From: Geobacillus icigianus | GTDB lineage: Bacteria > Bacillota > Bacilli > Bacillales > Anoxybacillaceae | Assembly (NCBI RefSeq): GCF_000750005.1 | Contig: NZ_JPYA01000154.1 | Location: 1-26,117, forward strand | Direction: 5' to 3' | Length of the DNA stretch: 26,117 nt | In this document: positions 8,074 to 16,933 of the stretch, one piece after another | Layout: each line of letters starts with the position of its first letter | Position numbering within the stretch: position 1 is the stretch's first letter | Made by a program: the position numbers and the translations under genes | Notes under the pieces: model-generated | What the model saw: the letters and a program-made list of their open reading frames with translations, nothing else | Database searches by the model: none | Told to the model about the DNA's origin: nothing

Positions 8074-9276
8074 TTACAGCCAGGCGGAGATCAGCTGGGA
8101 AATCGATTGTTTGCCGCGGTCAAGGAGCGAACGCCTTTCCAAAAAGGCGAGCGTCAGCGGTTCGGAGCGCGTCAAGTCGCGTTTGAACGCCTGTTTGACG
8201 AGATGAGTGAACGCCCGATCAAACACGTAGCAGTTGATTTCGCTGTTGAAAAACAAGCTGCGGCGGTCAAAATTGGCGGTGCCGATGTCGCACCATTCAT
8301 CGTCAATGATAAGCGTTTTGGCGTGGTAAAATCCTTGGTAAAAACGGTAGACGTGCGCACCGGCCTCAAGCAGCCGGGCAAAGTACGGATAGGCGGCCTC
8401 CCTGACAAACAAATGATCGGCTTTCAGCGGTACGAGCACGGTGACGCGCACTCCGCGCTCGAGCGCCTTCATCAGCTCGTGAAACAGCGGCCGGCTTGGA
8501 ATGAAGTACGGGCTGCCGATCATAATTTCCTTTTTGGCGCGGCGGATGGCCTCGATGTATTGTTCTTCGAGCGTCGAGCCATCGGTGGCGATCAATTGGT
8601 GGTGAACGGCGCCGGCAGGAAGTGCCGGGAAATAGCGGCTGTTGTCAGGGACCGTTCGGCCCGTCGCTTCTTCCCAGTCGTGCAAAAACTGTTTTTGCAA
8701 GTCGCCAACCCCTTCGCCGCTCATTTTGATGTGATAGTCCCGCCATTCGCCGAAGTTGGCGTCTTTCCCGCTATATTCGCGCCCGATGTTAAAGCCGCCG
8801 ATATAGCCGACCCGTCCGTCGATGATGGTGATTTTGCGGTGGTTGCGGCGGTTGAGGCGATAAATGAGAAACGGAAAGCATGGCGGGCGCGCGTAGGCAA
8901 ACTCCACTCCGCTTTTGGCAAGCGAACGAACGAGCGCCCTTGGAAGCCCAAGGCCACCGACCCAGTCGACCAGCACCCGCACTTTCACTCCTTCAGCCGC
9001 TTTTTTCTTCAAAAGTTGGAAAAACGGCGCGGTCATTTCGTCGTTTTTGATGATGTAAAACAAGATGTGAATATGGTCGCGGGCGCGGCCCAGCTCGGCA
9101 AAATAATCGGAAAATAAATGGTTTCCGTTGACAAACAGCGAAAGATCGCTTCGTCGCTGCGGATAGACGACGTTTTTGCGCCTGTTTCGAAAGACGAGTT
9201 GTCCGAGCTTGTCATCGAGGTAGATGAGAGCGAATAAAATAACGATGAAACTAGCGATGACGGCAATGACGTCCAT
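8074..9276 (-). CDS. clsB: Cardiolipin synthase (minor, ClsB/YwjE-like)
   Basis: A 400-residue phospholipase D-superfamily enzyme that joins two phosphatidylglycerols to cardiolipin at the membrane. It has a single N-terminal membrane helix (residues ~2-20), unlike the two of the main Cls. Two HKD motifs follow: His146-Lys148-Asp153 (HRKITIIDG) and His318-Lys320-Asp325 (HAKTLIIDD), each with the downstream GG or GTANFD pattern. The ATG at 9276 follows AGGAGGAGA on the minus strand. Sequence, length and position beside fadF match B. subtilis ywjE (clsB). It is divergent from fadF, with about 265 bp between the starts. Confidence 0.9.
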   Translation of the reverse strand: MDVIAVIASFIVILFALIYLDDKLGQLVFRNRRKNVVYPQRRSDLSLFVNGNHLFSDYFAELGRARDHIHILFYIIKNDEMTAPFFQLLKKKAAEGVKVRVLVDWVGGLGLPRALVRSLAKSGVEFAYARPPCFPFLIYRLNRRNHRKITIIDGRVGYIGGFNIGREYSGKDANFGEWRDYHIKMSGEGVGDLQKQFLHDWEEATGRTVPDNSRYFPALPAGAVHHQLIATDGSTLEEQYIEAIRRAKKEIMIGSPYFIPSRPLFHELMKALERGVRVTVLVPLKADHLFVREAAYPYFARLLEAGAHVYRFYQGFYHAKTLIIDDEWCDIGTANFDRRSLFFNSEINCYVFDRAFTHLVKQAFKRDLTRSEPLTLAFLERRSLLDRGKQSISQLISAWL

Positions 9277-9440
9277 GTTGTCTCCTCCTGTGGCCCTTCA
9301 GTATTTATTAATGTGCCCGGGAAAACTCAAAATAGCAAAGGGGAACGATGGAATGGCGCGAGCGCCCGTCCAAGCGGCTTCGGCTCCTGCCGCCCGCTAT
9401 TCATCGAGGGAAGTCGGCTTTGAAAAACGCAAAAAATCTA

Positions 9441-9470
9441 TTGACTGAATGCTCATTCATTATGTACAAT
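9441..9470 (+). promoter_or_regulatory. fadF promoter with overlapping FadR operator
   Basis: TTGACT (9441-9446), 18 bp, TACAAT (9465-9470). The segment TGACTGAATGCTCATTCA (9442-9459) matches 16 of 18 positions of the B. subtilis FadR box TGAATGAMTANTCATTCA and covers the -35 and half of the spacer, a position suited to repression. Long-chain acyl-CoA relieves FadR repression in B. subtilis. The fadR gene itself is not in the window. Confidence 0.8.
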
Positions 9471-9542
9471 AGACGTAAAGCAAATTCTGAAAATTTCCTT
9501 TGTTATGGCAAACACAATGGAAGCGGGGGAAGGGGAGAAAAG

Positions 9543-11639
9543 ATGAACGCTTTATCGTTGGTGAACTGGCTCGCGTTTTTGTTTGTAACCGCTTACGCCA
9601 TCTATTTGTTCGCTTATGTCGTCAAAACGCGGGCGATGTACATTCAGCTTGGCAAAAAAGTCGAGTTTGACCAAAAGGTGAACGAGCGGCTGCGCAACAT
9701 TTGGATCAACGTGTTCGGTCAGAAAAAGCTGCTCAAGGACAAGAAAAGCGGACTCATTCACGTCGTCTTTTTCTACGGCTTTATTCTCGTCCAGTTTGGC
9801 GCGATCGATTTCATCATCAAAGGGCTCGCGCCCGGAGCGCATTTGCCGCTCGGGCCGCTGTATCCGGGGTTTACGTTTTTCCAAGAAATCGTCACGTTGC
9901 TCATTTTAATCGCCGTGCTCGCTGCTTTTTACCGCCGCTACATTGAAAAGCTCGTCCGCTTAAAGCGTGATTTTAAAGCCGGCCTCGTCCTGATTTTCAT
10001 CGCTGGACTGATGCTGTCCGTGCTGTTTGGCAACGGGATGAGCATGATTTGGCACGGCGAAGAGGCGACATGGAGCGAGCCGGTTGCCTCACTCATTGCC
10101 GGCGCGTTTTCCTGGGTCGGCGAAACGGGGGCCGCGGTGCTGTTCTTTGTTGCTTGGTGGGTGCATTTGTTGATTTTGCTGACGTTCCTCGTGTACGTCC
10201 CGCAATCGAAACACGCCCATTTGATCGCGGCGCCTATCAACGTCTTTTTCAGCCGGCTGACGCGGCCGAAGCTTTCGCCGATCAACTTTGAAGACGAAAG
10301 CCAGGAATCGTTTGGTGTCGGCAAAATTGAAGATTTTACGCAAAAGCAGTTGATCGACTTGTACGCCTGTGTCGAGTGCGGCCGCTGCACGAGCATGTGT
10401 CCGGCGACCGGCACGGGGAAAATGTTGTCGCCGATGGATTTGATTTTGAAGTTGCGCGACCATTTGACGGAAAAAGGAGCGGTCGTCACGTCGCGCGCGC
10501 CGTGGGTGCCGACGTTCGCTTTCAAAAACACAAGGGGCAACCAGCTCGCGTTCGCCGCTGCGTCGGAGCAGGCCGCTACGATCGAAATGCCGAGCTTGAT
10601 CGGCGATGTCATCACCGAGGAAGAAATTTGGGCCTGTACGACGTGCCGCAACTGTGAAGACCAATGCCCGGTCATGAACGAACACGTCGACAAAATCATT
10701 GATTTGCGCCGCTACCTTGTCTTGACGGAAGGGCGGATGAATCCGGATGCGCAGCGGGCGATGACGAATATCGAGCGTCAGGGCAATCCGTGGGGCTTGA
10801 ACCGAAAAGAGCGGGAAAACTGGCGCGAGCTGCGCGATGATGTGCATGCGCCGACCGTCAAAGAAGCGGCGAAAGCGGGAGAGGAAATCGAGTACTTGTT
10901 CTGGGTCGGCTCGATGGGGTCGTATGACAGCCGGAGCCAAAAAATCGCCCTCGCTTTTGCCAAACTGCTGAACGAAGCGGGCGTCAAGTTTGCGATTTTA
11001 GGCAACAAGGAGAAAAACTCGGGCGATACGCCGCGCCGGTTAGGGAATGAATTTTTGTTCCAAGAGCTGGCAACCAACAATATCGCCGAGTTTGAAAAAG
11101 CGGGCGTCAAGAAAATCGTGACGATCGACCCGCACGCCTACAATACGTTCAAAAACGAATATCCGGATTTTGGGTTTGAGGCGGAAGTGTACCACCATAC
11201 CGAGCTGCTCGCCAAGCTCATCGAAGAAGGCCGCTTAGTGCCAAAATATCCGGTGAATGAACGCATTACGTTCCATGACTCGTGCTACTTAGGGCGCTAC
11301 AATGACGTCTATGACGCACCGAGACAAATTTTGCGCGCCATCCCGGGCGTCGAGCTTGTTGAGATGGAGCGCAACCGCGAGCGCGGCATGTGCTGCGGCG
11401 CCGGCGGCGGCCTCATGTGGATGGAGGAGACGACCGGCAACCGGATCAACGTCGCCCGCACGGAGCAAGCGCTCGCTGTCAACCCGACCGTCATCAGCTC
11501 CGGCTGTCCGTACTGCTTGACGATGCTGTCGGACGGCACGAAGGCGAAAGAGGTGGAAGACCGCGTCTTTACGTACGATGTCGCGGAACTGTTGGCGAAA
11601 TCGGTGTTCGGCGAGGAAAAAGAAGAAGTCGCGTCATAA
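9543..11639 (+). CDS. fadF: Membrane Fe-S oxidoreductase, probable ETF:menaquinone oxidoreductase
   Basis: The 698-residue protein starts at the ATG at 9543 (MNALSLVNWLAFLFVTAYAI), after GGGGAAGGGGAGAAAAG. The longer open frame from 9348 runs through the promoter and is rejected. The first ~230 residues hold about five membrane helices like a NarI-type cytochrome subunit. Two 4Fe-4S clusters follow: CVECGRCTSMCPATG (from Cys 276) and CTTCRNCEDQCPVM (from Cys 365). Two CCG-type domains then contain HDSCYLGRYND (Cys 581), GMCCGAGGG (Cys 617/618) and SGCPYC (Cys 655). It closely resembles B. subtilis FadF (YwjF). The family is thought to pass electrons from acyl-CoA dehydrogenases, via ETF, to menaquinone; that role is inferred from family knowledge. 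It heads the acyl-CoA catabolic block. Confidence 0.92.
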   Translation: MNALSLVNWLAFLFVTAYAIYLFAYVVKTRAMYIQLGKKVEFDQKVNERLRNIWINVFGQKKLLKDKKSGLIHVVFFYGFILVQFGAIDFIIKGLAPGAHLPLGPLYPGFTFFQEIVTLLILIAVLAAFYRRYIEKLVRLKRDFKAGLVLIFIAGLMLSVLFGNGMSMIWHGEEATWSEPVASLIAGAFSWVGETGAAVLFFVAWWVHLLILLTFLVYVPQSKHAHLIAAPINVFFSRLTRPKLSPINFEDESQESFGVGKIEDFTQKQLIDLYACVECGRCTSMCPATGTGKMLSPMDLILKLRDHLTEKGAVVTSRAPWVPTFAFKNTRGNQLAFAAASEQAATIEMPSLIGDVITEEEIWACTTCRNCEDQCPVMNEHVDKIIDLRRYLVLTEGRMNPDAQRAMTNIERQGNPWGLNRKERENWRELRDDVHAPTVKEAAKAGEEIEYLFWVGSMGSYDSRSQKIALAFAKLLNEAGVKFAILGNKEKNSGDTPRRLGNEFLFQELATNNIAEFEKAGVKKIVTIDPHAYNTFKNEYPDFGFEAEVYHHTELLAKLIEEGRLVPKYPVNERITFHDSCYLGRYNDVYDAPRQILRAIPGVELVEMERNRERGMCCGAGGGLMWMEETTGNRINVARTEQALAVNPTVISSGCPYCLTMLSDGTKAKEVEDRVFTYDVAELLAKSVFGEEKEEVAS

Positions 11640-11680
11640 AAATAGTTGCCAAGACAATTTCTATTTTTTAAAATAGTAAG

Positions 11681-11721
11681 TATAATGAAAGAGGAGGTGT
11701 CGGTGGCGCACCTTCTCTTTT
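11681..11721 (+). terminator. Hairpin between fadF and the thiolase, just after a TATAAT
   Basis: AAAGAGGAGGTG (11688-11699) pairs, with one mismatch, with CACCTTCTCTTT (11709-11720), followed by T. It is a likely terminator for fadF. A perfect TATAAT (11681-11686) sits directly before it, but I see no good -35, so it is unclear whether a thiolase promoter starts here and reads through the hairpin. Confidence 0.6.
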
Positions 11722-11796
11722 GCACCGCTATCGAGCGAGCGTTCAGTCTGCATTTTTGTAATCGCTTTCTTACTTGATCAAAGGGGGAGAGGAACG

Positions 11797-12975
11797 ATGG
11801 GAAGAACCGTGATTGTTAGCGGGGTGCGCACCCCGTTTGGAAAGTTGGGCGGCGCGCTTCAGGCGCTGTCAGCCCCGGAGCTGGGCGGCATTGCTGTGAA
11901 AGAGGCGCTCGCTCGCGCCAACGTGAGCGCGGAACAAGTGGATCACGTCATTTTGGGCACGGTTTTGCAAGGGGGGCAAGGACAGCTCCCGTCGCGGCAG
12001 GCGATGCGTCATGCCGGCATCCCGTGGCACGTGCGCACCGAGACGGTGAACAAAGTGTGCGCGTCCGGCATGCGCGCCGTCACGCTCGCCGATCAGTTCA
12101 TCCGCTTAGGCGATGCCGATGTTGTCGTCGCCGGCGGGATGGAGTCGATGAGCAACGCGCCGTACGTGTTGCCGAAAGCGCGCTGGGGGCTGCGGATGGG
12201 CGACAGCACGGTCAAAGATTTGATGGTATACGATGGCCTCACATGCAGCTTCACCGGCGTCCATATGGGCGTCTACGGCGGGAATACGGCGCGTGAGCTC
12301 GGCATCACCAGAGAGGCGCAAGACGAGTGGGCGTACCGCAGCCATAGGCGCGCCATCGCTGCCATCGAAGCCGGTCGGCTTGGGGAAGAAATCGTTCCGG
12401 TGACGATTCCGCAGCGCAAAGGGGAGCCGCTTGTCGTCGAACGCGACGAGGCGCCGCGCAAGGATACATCGCTAGAAGCATTGGCGAAACTGCCGCCGGT
12501 GTTTGACCCACAAGGAACTATCACCGCCGGCAACGCCCCGGGCGTCAACGACGGCGCCGCCGCGCTCGTGTTGATGAGCGAAGAGCGCGCTGTCCGCGAG
12601 GGGCTCGAGCCGCTGGCGATGGTCGTTGCCCACACCGCCATCGCCGTTGAAGCGAAAGATTTCCCGAAGACGCCGGGGCTTGTGATCAACGAGCTGCTCC
12701 GCAAAACAGGAAAAACGGTCGATGACATCGCCTTGTTTGAAGTGAACGAAGCGTTTGCCGCTGTCGCATTGGCGGCCATTCAAATCGCCGGTCTTGACCC
12801 GGAAAAGGTGAACGTCAACGGCGGCGCGGTTGCCCTTGGCCATCCGATCGGCGCGAGCGGTGCGCGCATCATCCTCACGCTCATTCATGAGCTGAAACGC
12901 CGCGGCGGCGGCCTCGGCATTGCGGCCATCTGCAGCGGCGGCGGCCAAGGCGATGCCATCTTGGTTGAGGTATAA
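11797..12975 (+). CDS. mmgA: Acetyl-CoA C-acyltransferase (thiolase), MmgA-like
   Basis: A 392-residue biosynthetic/degradative thiolase that cleaves or forms acetoacetyl-CoA (and short 3-ketoacyl-CoA). All catalytic residues are visible: the nucleophile Cys 88 in [10 protein letters not shown], His 349 in [15 protein letters not shown] and Cys 379 in CSGGGQGDA. The segments [14 protein letters not shown] and [10 protein letters not shown] agree closely with B. subtilis MmgA as I recall it. ATG follows AAAGGGGGAGAGG. The order thiolase, 3-hydroxyacyl-CoA dehydrogenase, acyl-CoA dehydrogenase is the same as mmgA-B-C of B. subtilis, but here it sits between fadF and acdA. A 581-bp non-coding gap follows. 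Confidence 0.92.
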   Translation: MGRTVIVSGVRTPFGKLGGALQALSAPELGGIAVKEALARANVSAEQVDHVILGTVLQGGQGQLPSRQAMRHAGIPWHVRTETVNKVCASGMRAVTLADQFIRLGDADVVVAGGMESMSNAPYVLPKARWGLRMGDSTVKDLMVYDGLTCSFTGVHMGVYGGNTARELGITREAQDEWAYRSHRRAIAAIEAGRLGEEIVPVTIPQRKGEPLVVERDEAPRKDTSLEALAKLPPVFDPQGTITAGNAPGVNDGAAALVLMSEERAVREGLEPLAMVVAHTAIAVEAKDFPKTPGLVINELLRKTGKTVDDIALFEVNEAFAAVALAAIQIAGLDPEKVNVNGGAVALGHPIGASGARIILTLIHELKRRGGGLGIAAICSGGGQGDAILVEV

Positions 12976-13556
12976 GAGGAGTCAAGGGCGCGTCTTACCT
13001 GTAGCCTTGCGGGGGCATGGCTGTCGCTGCCTGTCCTCGCACGACAGCCCGCCGCCAAGACGCGTGTCGCCGGCTGTCGCCAAGATGCAGGAAGTGACTT
13101 GTTGCGATCCTGTCCCTTGGTGACGCGGCGCGAAACGGAACGTGTCGCCGCCCCGCCCTTGGGCGATGGCGCCAAAACGGCGGAGAACGCGGCATGGTGC
13201 CGGCCGCGCGTCCATGAACCGGAGCGGTCTCCAGAACAACGTCACGGCGCAAGATGGAGCCGTGCACCCCGTCGAGCCGCTGCGGGAAGGAATCGGTGTG
13301 CCGGCGCGATGCTTCTCGCTGCCGGCCCCGCCTCATTGGCGACGCGAAGCTGGCGGATGTGATGCGCGTTCATTTTTCGGAAACGTTCCGTGGACAGCAC
13401 ATGATCTTCCCTCCAACCGGGGATGAAAATGACAGCTTGGTGACGGGGTTTTCAAAGAAACGTTCCATGGGCAACGGTTTCTCCTCCACCCGAGGATGAA
13501 AGTCTCGCGTCAGTTCGGCATTTTCACGAAATACACATAGACAGGGGGATAGGAAC
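12976..13556. other. GC-rich 581-bp spacer without a supported gene
   Basis: No open frame here has a plausible ribosome binding site together with a recognisable product; frames exist on both strands but look like chance in high-GC DNA. It contains an 8-bp perfect inverted repeat, GGCTGTCG (13019-13026) / CGACAGCC (13042-13049). It also has a short direct repeat, CGCCAAGA(C/T)GC, near 13053 and 13079. Near its end lies a diverged tandem pair, listed separately. It could be a decayed insertion or gene. Confidence 0.5.
13372..13504 (+). repeat. Imperfect direct repeat (two ~50-60 bp units) before hbd
   Basis: Unit 1 (13372-13432) and unit 2 (13449-13504) share GAAACGTTCC, then TGG.CA.C, a CTCCA.CC segment and a GGATGAAA.T end, offset by about 75-80 bp. 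GAAACGTTCC is near-palindromic. The pair lies 50-185 bp upstream of hbd. It might bind a regulator or be a relic duplication. Confidence 0.55.
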
Positions 13557-14408
13557 ATGGACGTCAAAACGATCATGGTCGTCGGCGCCGGACAGATGGG
13601 CTCGGGCATCGCCCAAGTGTGCGCCGTCGCCGGTTATGAGGTGCTGCTCTATGATATTAGCAGCGCTCAATTGGATAAAGGAATGGCCAATATTCAAAAA
13701 CTCCTTGCCCGTCAAGTGGAAAAAGGGAAAATGGCCGCCGAGGACAAGGACGCAGCGCTTTCCCGGCTTGTCCGCTCGACGGATCTGCATGACGCTGAGA
13801 AGGCGGATCTCGTCATTGAAGCAGTCGTTGAAAACATGGACGTGAAAACGAAGCTGTTTGCCGAACTCGATGCAATCGCCCGCCCGGAAACGATTTTGGC
13901 GTCGAACACGTCGTCGCTGCCGATTACGGAAATCGCCGCCGCGACGAAGCGGCCGGAGAAAGTGATTGGCATGCACTTTATGAACCCGGTGCCGGTGATG
14001 AAGCTCGTCGAAATTATCCGCGGCTTGGCGACGGCCGATGACGTGTATGAGACGATTGAAGCGGTCACCCGGACGCTCGGCAAAGTGCCGGTCGAAGTGA
14101 ACGACTTCCCCGGCTTTATTTCCAACCGCGTCCTCATGCCGATGATCAACGAAGCGATTTACGCCTTGTACGAAGGGGTGGCGACCAAAGAGGCGATCGA
14201 CGAAGTGATGAAACTGGGCATGAACCATCCGATGGGGCCGCTCACGCTCGCTGATTTTATCGGATTGGATACGTGCTTATACATTATGGAAACGCTGCAT
14301 GAAGGGTTCGGCGATGACAAGTACCGCCCGTGCCCGCTGCTGCGCAAATACGTCAAGGCGGGTTGGCTGGGCCGCAAAACGGGCCGCGGATTTTACACGT
14401 ACGAGTAA
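13557..14408 (+). CDS. mmgB: 3-Hydroxybutyryl-CoA dehydrogenase, MmgB-like
   Basis: A 283-residue NAD(P)-dependent enzyme that oxidises 3-hydroxybutyryl-CoA to acetoacetyl-CoA or runs the reverse. It has an N-terminal Rossmann fold with [12 protein letters not shown], then the catalytic-domain signatures [12 protein letters not shown] and [16 protein letters not shown] (catalytic His), the [19 protein letters not shown] helix, and the C-terminal dimerisation half ([18 protein letters not shown] ... GRGFYTY). The length is typical. ATG follows ACAGGGGGATAGGA. The sequence closely follows B. subtilis MmgB. It is 48 bp upstream of the acyl-CoA dehydrogenase gene on the same strand. Confidence 0.94.
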   Translation: MDVKTIMVVGAGQMGSGIAQVCAVAGYEVLLYDISSAQLDKGMANIQKLLARQVEKGKMAAEDKDAALSRLVRSTDLHDAEKADLVIEAVVENMDVKTKLFAELDAIARPETILASNTSSLPITEIAAATKRPEKVIGMHFMNPVPVMKLVEIIRGLATADDVYETIEAVTRTLGKVPVEVNDFPGFISNRVLMPMINEAIYALYEGVATKEAIDEVMKLGMNHPMGPLTLADFIGLDTCLYIMETLHEGFGDDKYRPCPLLRKYVKAGWLGRKTGRGFYTYE

Positions 14409-14456
14409 GCAGCTCGGGGCAACGGTGACGAGCAATATGACAAAGGGGGATGTCCC

Positions 14457-15599
14457 GTGCAATTTCGGTTGACGGAAGAACAAGAAATGATGCGGCAAAT
14501 GGTGCGCGAGTTCGCGGCGGCAGAGATCGCCCCGTTTGTCGAGCGCATGGAACAAGGGGAGTTTCCGCGCCCGATTTTATCGAAAATGGCCGAACTCGGC
14601 CTGATGGGCATCACTGTCCCGGAGCAGTATGGCGGCGCGGGCATGGATTTTATTTCGTACATCATCGCCATTCATGAAATTTCCAAAGTGAGCCCGACGG
14701 TCGGTGTCATTTTATCGGTGCACACGTCAGTCGGCACAAACCCGATTTTGTATTTCGGCACGGAAGACCAGAAACGAAAATACGTGACGAAACTGGCTCG
14801 CGGCGACTATTTAGGGGCGTTTTGTCTCACCGAACCGAGCGCCGGCTCGGATGCGAAAAGCGTAAAAACGAGAGCGGTGCGCCGCGGCGATCATTATATC
14901 CTGAACGGTTCAAAAATATTTATCACCAATGGGGGGGAGGCGGACACATACATCGTGTTCGCCCGCACGAATCCGGAGGAAAGCGGCAGCCGCGGCATTT
15001 CCGCGTTTATCGTTGAAAAAGGAACGCCGGGGATGGCGATCGGCAAAGATGAAAAGAAAATGGGGCTGCACGGCTCGCGGACGGTAACCATCACGTTTGA
15101 AGACGCTGAAGTGCCGGCGGAAAACTTGCTCGGTCAAGAAGGGGAAGGATTTACAATCGCGATGGCCAACCTTGATGTCGGCCGGATCGGCATCGCCGCC
15201 CAAGCGCTCGGCATCGCGGAAGCCGCGATCGAACATGCGGCGGAGTACGCAAAAGGACGAATCCAATTCGGCAAACCGATCGCCGAGCAGCAAGGCATTG
15301 CCTTTAAGCTTGCCGATATGGCGACGGCGGCGGAAGCGGCGAAATGGCTCGTCTACCGCGCCGCTTGGCTGCGCGCCCAAGGCTTGCCGTGCGGAAAAGA
15401 GGCGGCGATGGCGAAGCTTTTCGCTTCACAAACGGCGATGGACAATGCCATCGAGGCGGTGCAAATTTTCGGCGGCAACGGCTACACGAAAGACTATCCC
15501 GTCGAGCGGCTGTTCCGCGATGCGAAAATTACACAAATTTACGAAGGAACGAGCGAGATCCAGCGCATCGTCATCAGCAAACACCTGACCAAGCCATAA
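14457..15599 (+). CDS. mmgC: Short-chain acyl-CoA dehydrogenase, MmgC-like
   Basis: A 380-residue FAD flavoenzyme that introduces the alpha-beta double bond in a short or branched acyl-CoA and passes electrons to ETF. The start is a GTG at 14457, seven bases after AAAGGGGG; an ATG at 14450 is out of frame. Seen: [13 protein letters not shown] and FITNGG (FAD/substrate binding), [34 protein letters not shown], and the catalytic Glu 363 in [10 protein letters not shown]. The stretch AIHEISK...[19 protein letters not shown] is characteristic of MmgC rather than AcdA. Position directly after the MmgB-like gene supports this. It is 55 bp upstream of acdA, to which it is clearly paralogous. Confidence 0.9.
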   Translation: MQFRLTEEQEMMRQMVREFAAAEIAPFVERMEQGEFPRPILSKMAELGLMGITVPEQYGGAGMDFISYIIAIHEISKVSPTVGVILSVHTSVGTNPILYFGTEDQKRKYVTKLARGDYLGAFCLTEPSAGSDAKSVKTRAVRRGDHYILNGSKIFITNGGEADTYIVFARTNPEESGSRGISAFIVEKGTPGMAIGKDEKKMGLHGSRTVTITFEDAEVPAENLLGQEGEGFTIAMANLDVGRIGIAAQALGIAEAAIEHAAEYAKGRIQFGKPIAEQQGIAFKLADMATAAEAAKWLVYRAAWLRAQGLPCGKEAAMAKLFASQTAMDNAIEAVQIFGGNGYTKDYPVERLFRDAKITQIYEGTSEIQRIVISKHLTKP

Positions 15600-15653
15600 C
15601 GACCGCCGGGGGACGAGGATTTGGCATAGATTCAGAAACGGGGGAATGAAACG

Positions 15654-16796
15654 ATGAACTTTCAATTGAGCGAAGAACATGAAATGCTGCGAAAAATGGT
15701 GCGCGAATTTGCCGAAAACGAAGTGGCGCCAACCGCCGCTGAGCGTGACGAAGAGGAGCGGTTTGACCGCGGCATTTTCAACAAAATGGCTGAACTCGGT
15801 TTAACAGGCATTCCGTGGCCGGAAGAATACGGCGGCATCGGTAGCGATTATTTGGCCTATGTCATCGCCGTTGAGGAGCTGTCGCGCGTCTGCGCCTCGA
15901 CCGGGGTGACGCTTTCCGCCCATATTTCGCTCGCCAGCTGGCCGATTTACAAGTTCGGCACGGAAGAGCAAAAGCAGAAGTATTTGCGCGCTTTGGCGAC
16001 CGGAGAAAAACTCGGGGCATACGGACTATCCGAGCCGGGGGCGGGGTCGGATGTCGCCTCGATGAAAACGCGCGCCATCAAAGACGGCGACCATTACGTG
16101 ATAAACGGGTCGAAAGTGTGGATCACGAACGGGGGTGAGGCGGAAATTTACGTCGTCTTTGCTGTCACCGATCCGGAAAAACGGCATAAAGGGATCAGCG
16201 CTTTTATCGTTGAAAAAGGGACACCGGGCTTTTCGATCGGCAAAAAAGAAAAGAAACTCGGCATCCGTTCATCGCCGACGACGGAACTCATTTTTGAAGA
16301 CTGCCGCATCCCGAAAGAAAACTTGCTTGGCCAAGAGGGAGAAGGGTTTAAAATCGCCATGATGACGTTAGACGGCGGCCGCAACGGCATCGCCGCCCAA
16401 GCGGTCGGCATCGCTCAAGGAGCGCTCGATGCCGCCATTGACTACGCGAAACAGCGCGTCCAGTTCGGCAAGCCGATCGCCGAGCAGCAAGGCGTCGCCT
16501 TTAAGCTCGCCGACATGGCCACCGCCATTGAAGCCGCACGGCTTTTGACATACCAAGCGGCATGGCTCGAGTCAAACGGTTTGCCGTACGGCAAAGCATC
16601 GGCGATGGCGAAACTGTTTGCCGGCGACACGGCGATGAAAGTGACGGTCGAAGCAGTGCAAATTTTCGGTGGCAACGGCTATACGAAAGACTATCCGGTT
16701 GAGCGGTTTATGCGTGACGCGAAAATTACGCAAATTTACGAAGGAACGCAAGAAATCCAGCGCCTTGTCATTTCGCGCATGTTGACGCGCGGTTAA
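15654..16796 (+). CDS. acdA: Acyl-CoA dehydrogenase AcdA
   Basis: A 380-residue flavoprotein dehydrogenase, close to B. subtilis AcdA over its whole length ([56 protein letters not shown]). It has the family motifs [38 protein letters not shown] and catalytic Glu 363 in [10 protein letters not shown]. The long shared C-terminal tract with the preceding gene marks a tandem paralogue pair that has diverged mainly in the N-terminal half, which suggests different acyl chains. Substrates are probably short or branched acyl-CoAs; that is inference. ATG follows ACGGGGGAATG. A GC-rich palindrome without a T-run comes after the stop. Confidence 0.93.
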   Translation: MNFQLSEEHEMLRKMVREFAENEVAPTAAERDEEERFDRGIFNKMAELGLTGIPWPEEYGGIGSDYLAYVIAVEELSRVCASTGVTLSAHISLASWPIYKFGTEEQKQKYLRALATGEKLGAYGLSEPGAGSDVASMKTRAIKDGDHYVINGSKVWITNGGEAEIYVVFAVTDPEKRHKGISAFIVEKGTPGFSIGKKEKKLGIRSSPTTELIFEDCRIPKENLLGQEGEGFKIAMMTLDGGRNGIAAQAVGIAQGALDAAIDYAKQRVQFGKPIAEQQGVAFKLADMATAIEAARLLTYQAAWLESNGLPYGKASAMAKLFAGDTAMKVTVEAVQIFGGNGYTKDYPVERFMRDAKITQIYEGTQEIQRLVISRMLTRG

Positions 16797-16819
16797 ACGC
16801 CGCGCGGCGGCCGACTTTA

Positions 16820-16838
16820 GGCGGGGCGCCGCCCCGCC
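16820..16838 (+). other. GC-rich perfect palindrome after acdA
   Basis: GGCGGGGC and GCCCCGCC around a 3-nt loop, 24 bp after the acdA stop. The stem is very stable but no T-run follows, so it may be an RNA 3'-end stabiliser or a weak terminator rather than a standard one. Confidence 0.45.
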
Positions 16839-16847
16839 GTCAACAAG

Positions 16848-16932
16848 AACGGGGCAAGAGGAGTCGCGCAGGTAACCGAACCAAGACGATCTGAGTAGGT
16901 AGGTCGACAGAGAACGGGGGAGAGGAGTCGCG
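16848..16932 (+). repeat. Short duplication of the tetR ribosome-binding segment
   Basis: AACGGGGCAAGAGGAGTCGCG (16848-16868, one residue longer than its partner) recurs as AACGGGGGAGAGGAGTCGCG (16913-16932), directly before the tetR ATG. The upstream copy has no start codon at the matching position. Confidence 0.7.
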
Positions 16933-16933
16933 A

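Noticed and set aside
8065..9117. A 350-codon plus-strand frame opposite clsB
   Set aside because: The minus-strand frame has both HKD motifs and a good start, whereas this frame has no recognisable motif and a shadow-type composition.
9348..9542. A 65-residue N-terminal extension of fadF
   Set aside because: The extension crosses the promoter and FadR box. The strong ribosome binding site and family N-terminus place the start at 9543.
12982..13426. Several overlapping frames of 80-113 codons in the thiolase-hbd gap
   Set aside because: They are Arg/Pro/Ala-rich with no convincing start or family similarity, and occur on both strands over the same DNA.
14450..14677. ATG-initiated frame at the start of the mmgC-like gene
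   Set aside because: This ATG is out of frame with the acyl-CoA dehydrogenase and would begin inside the ribosome-binding spacing; the protein in its frame is not recognisable.
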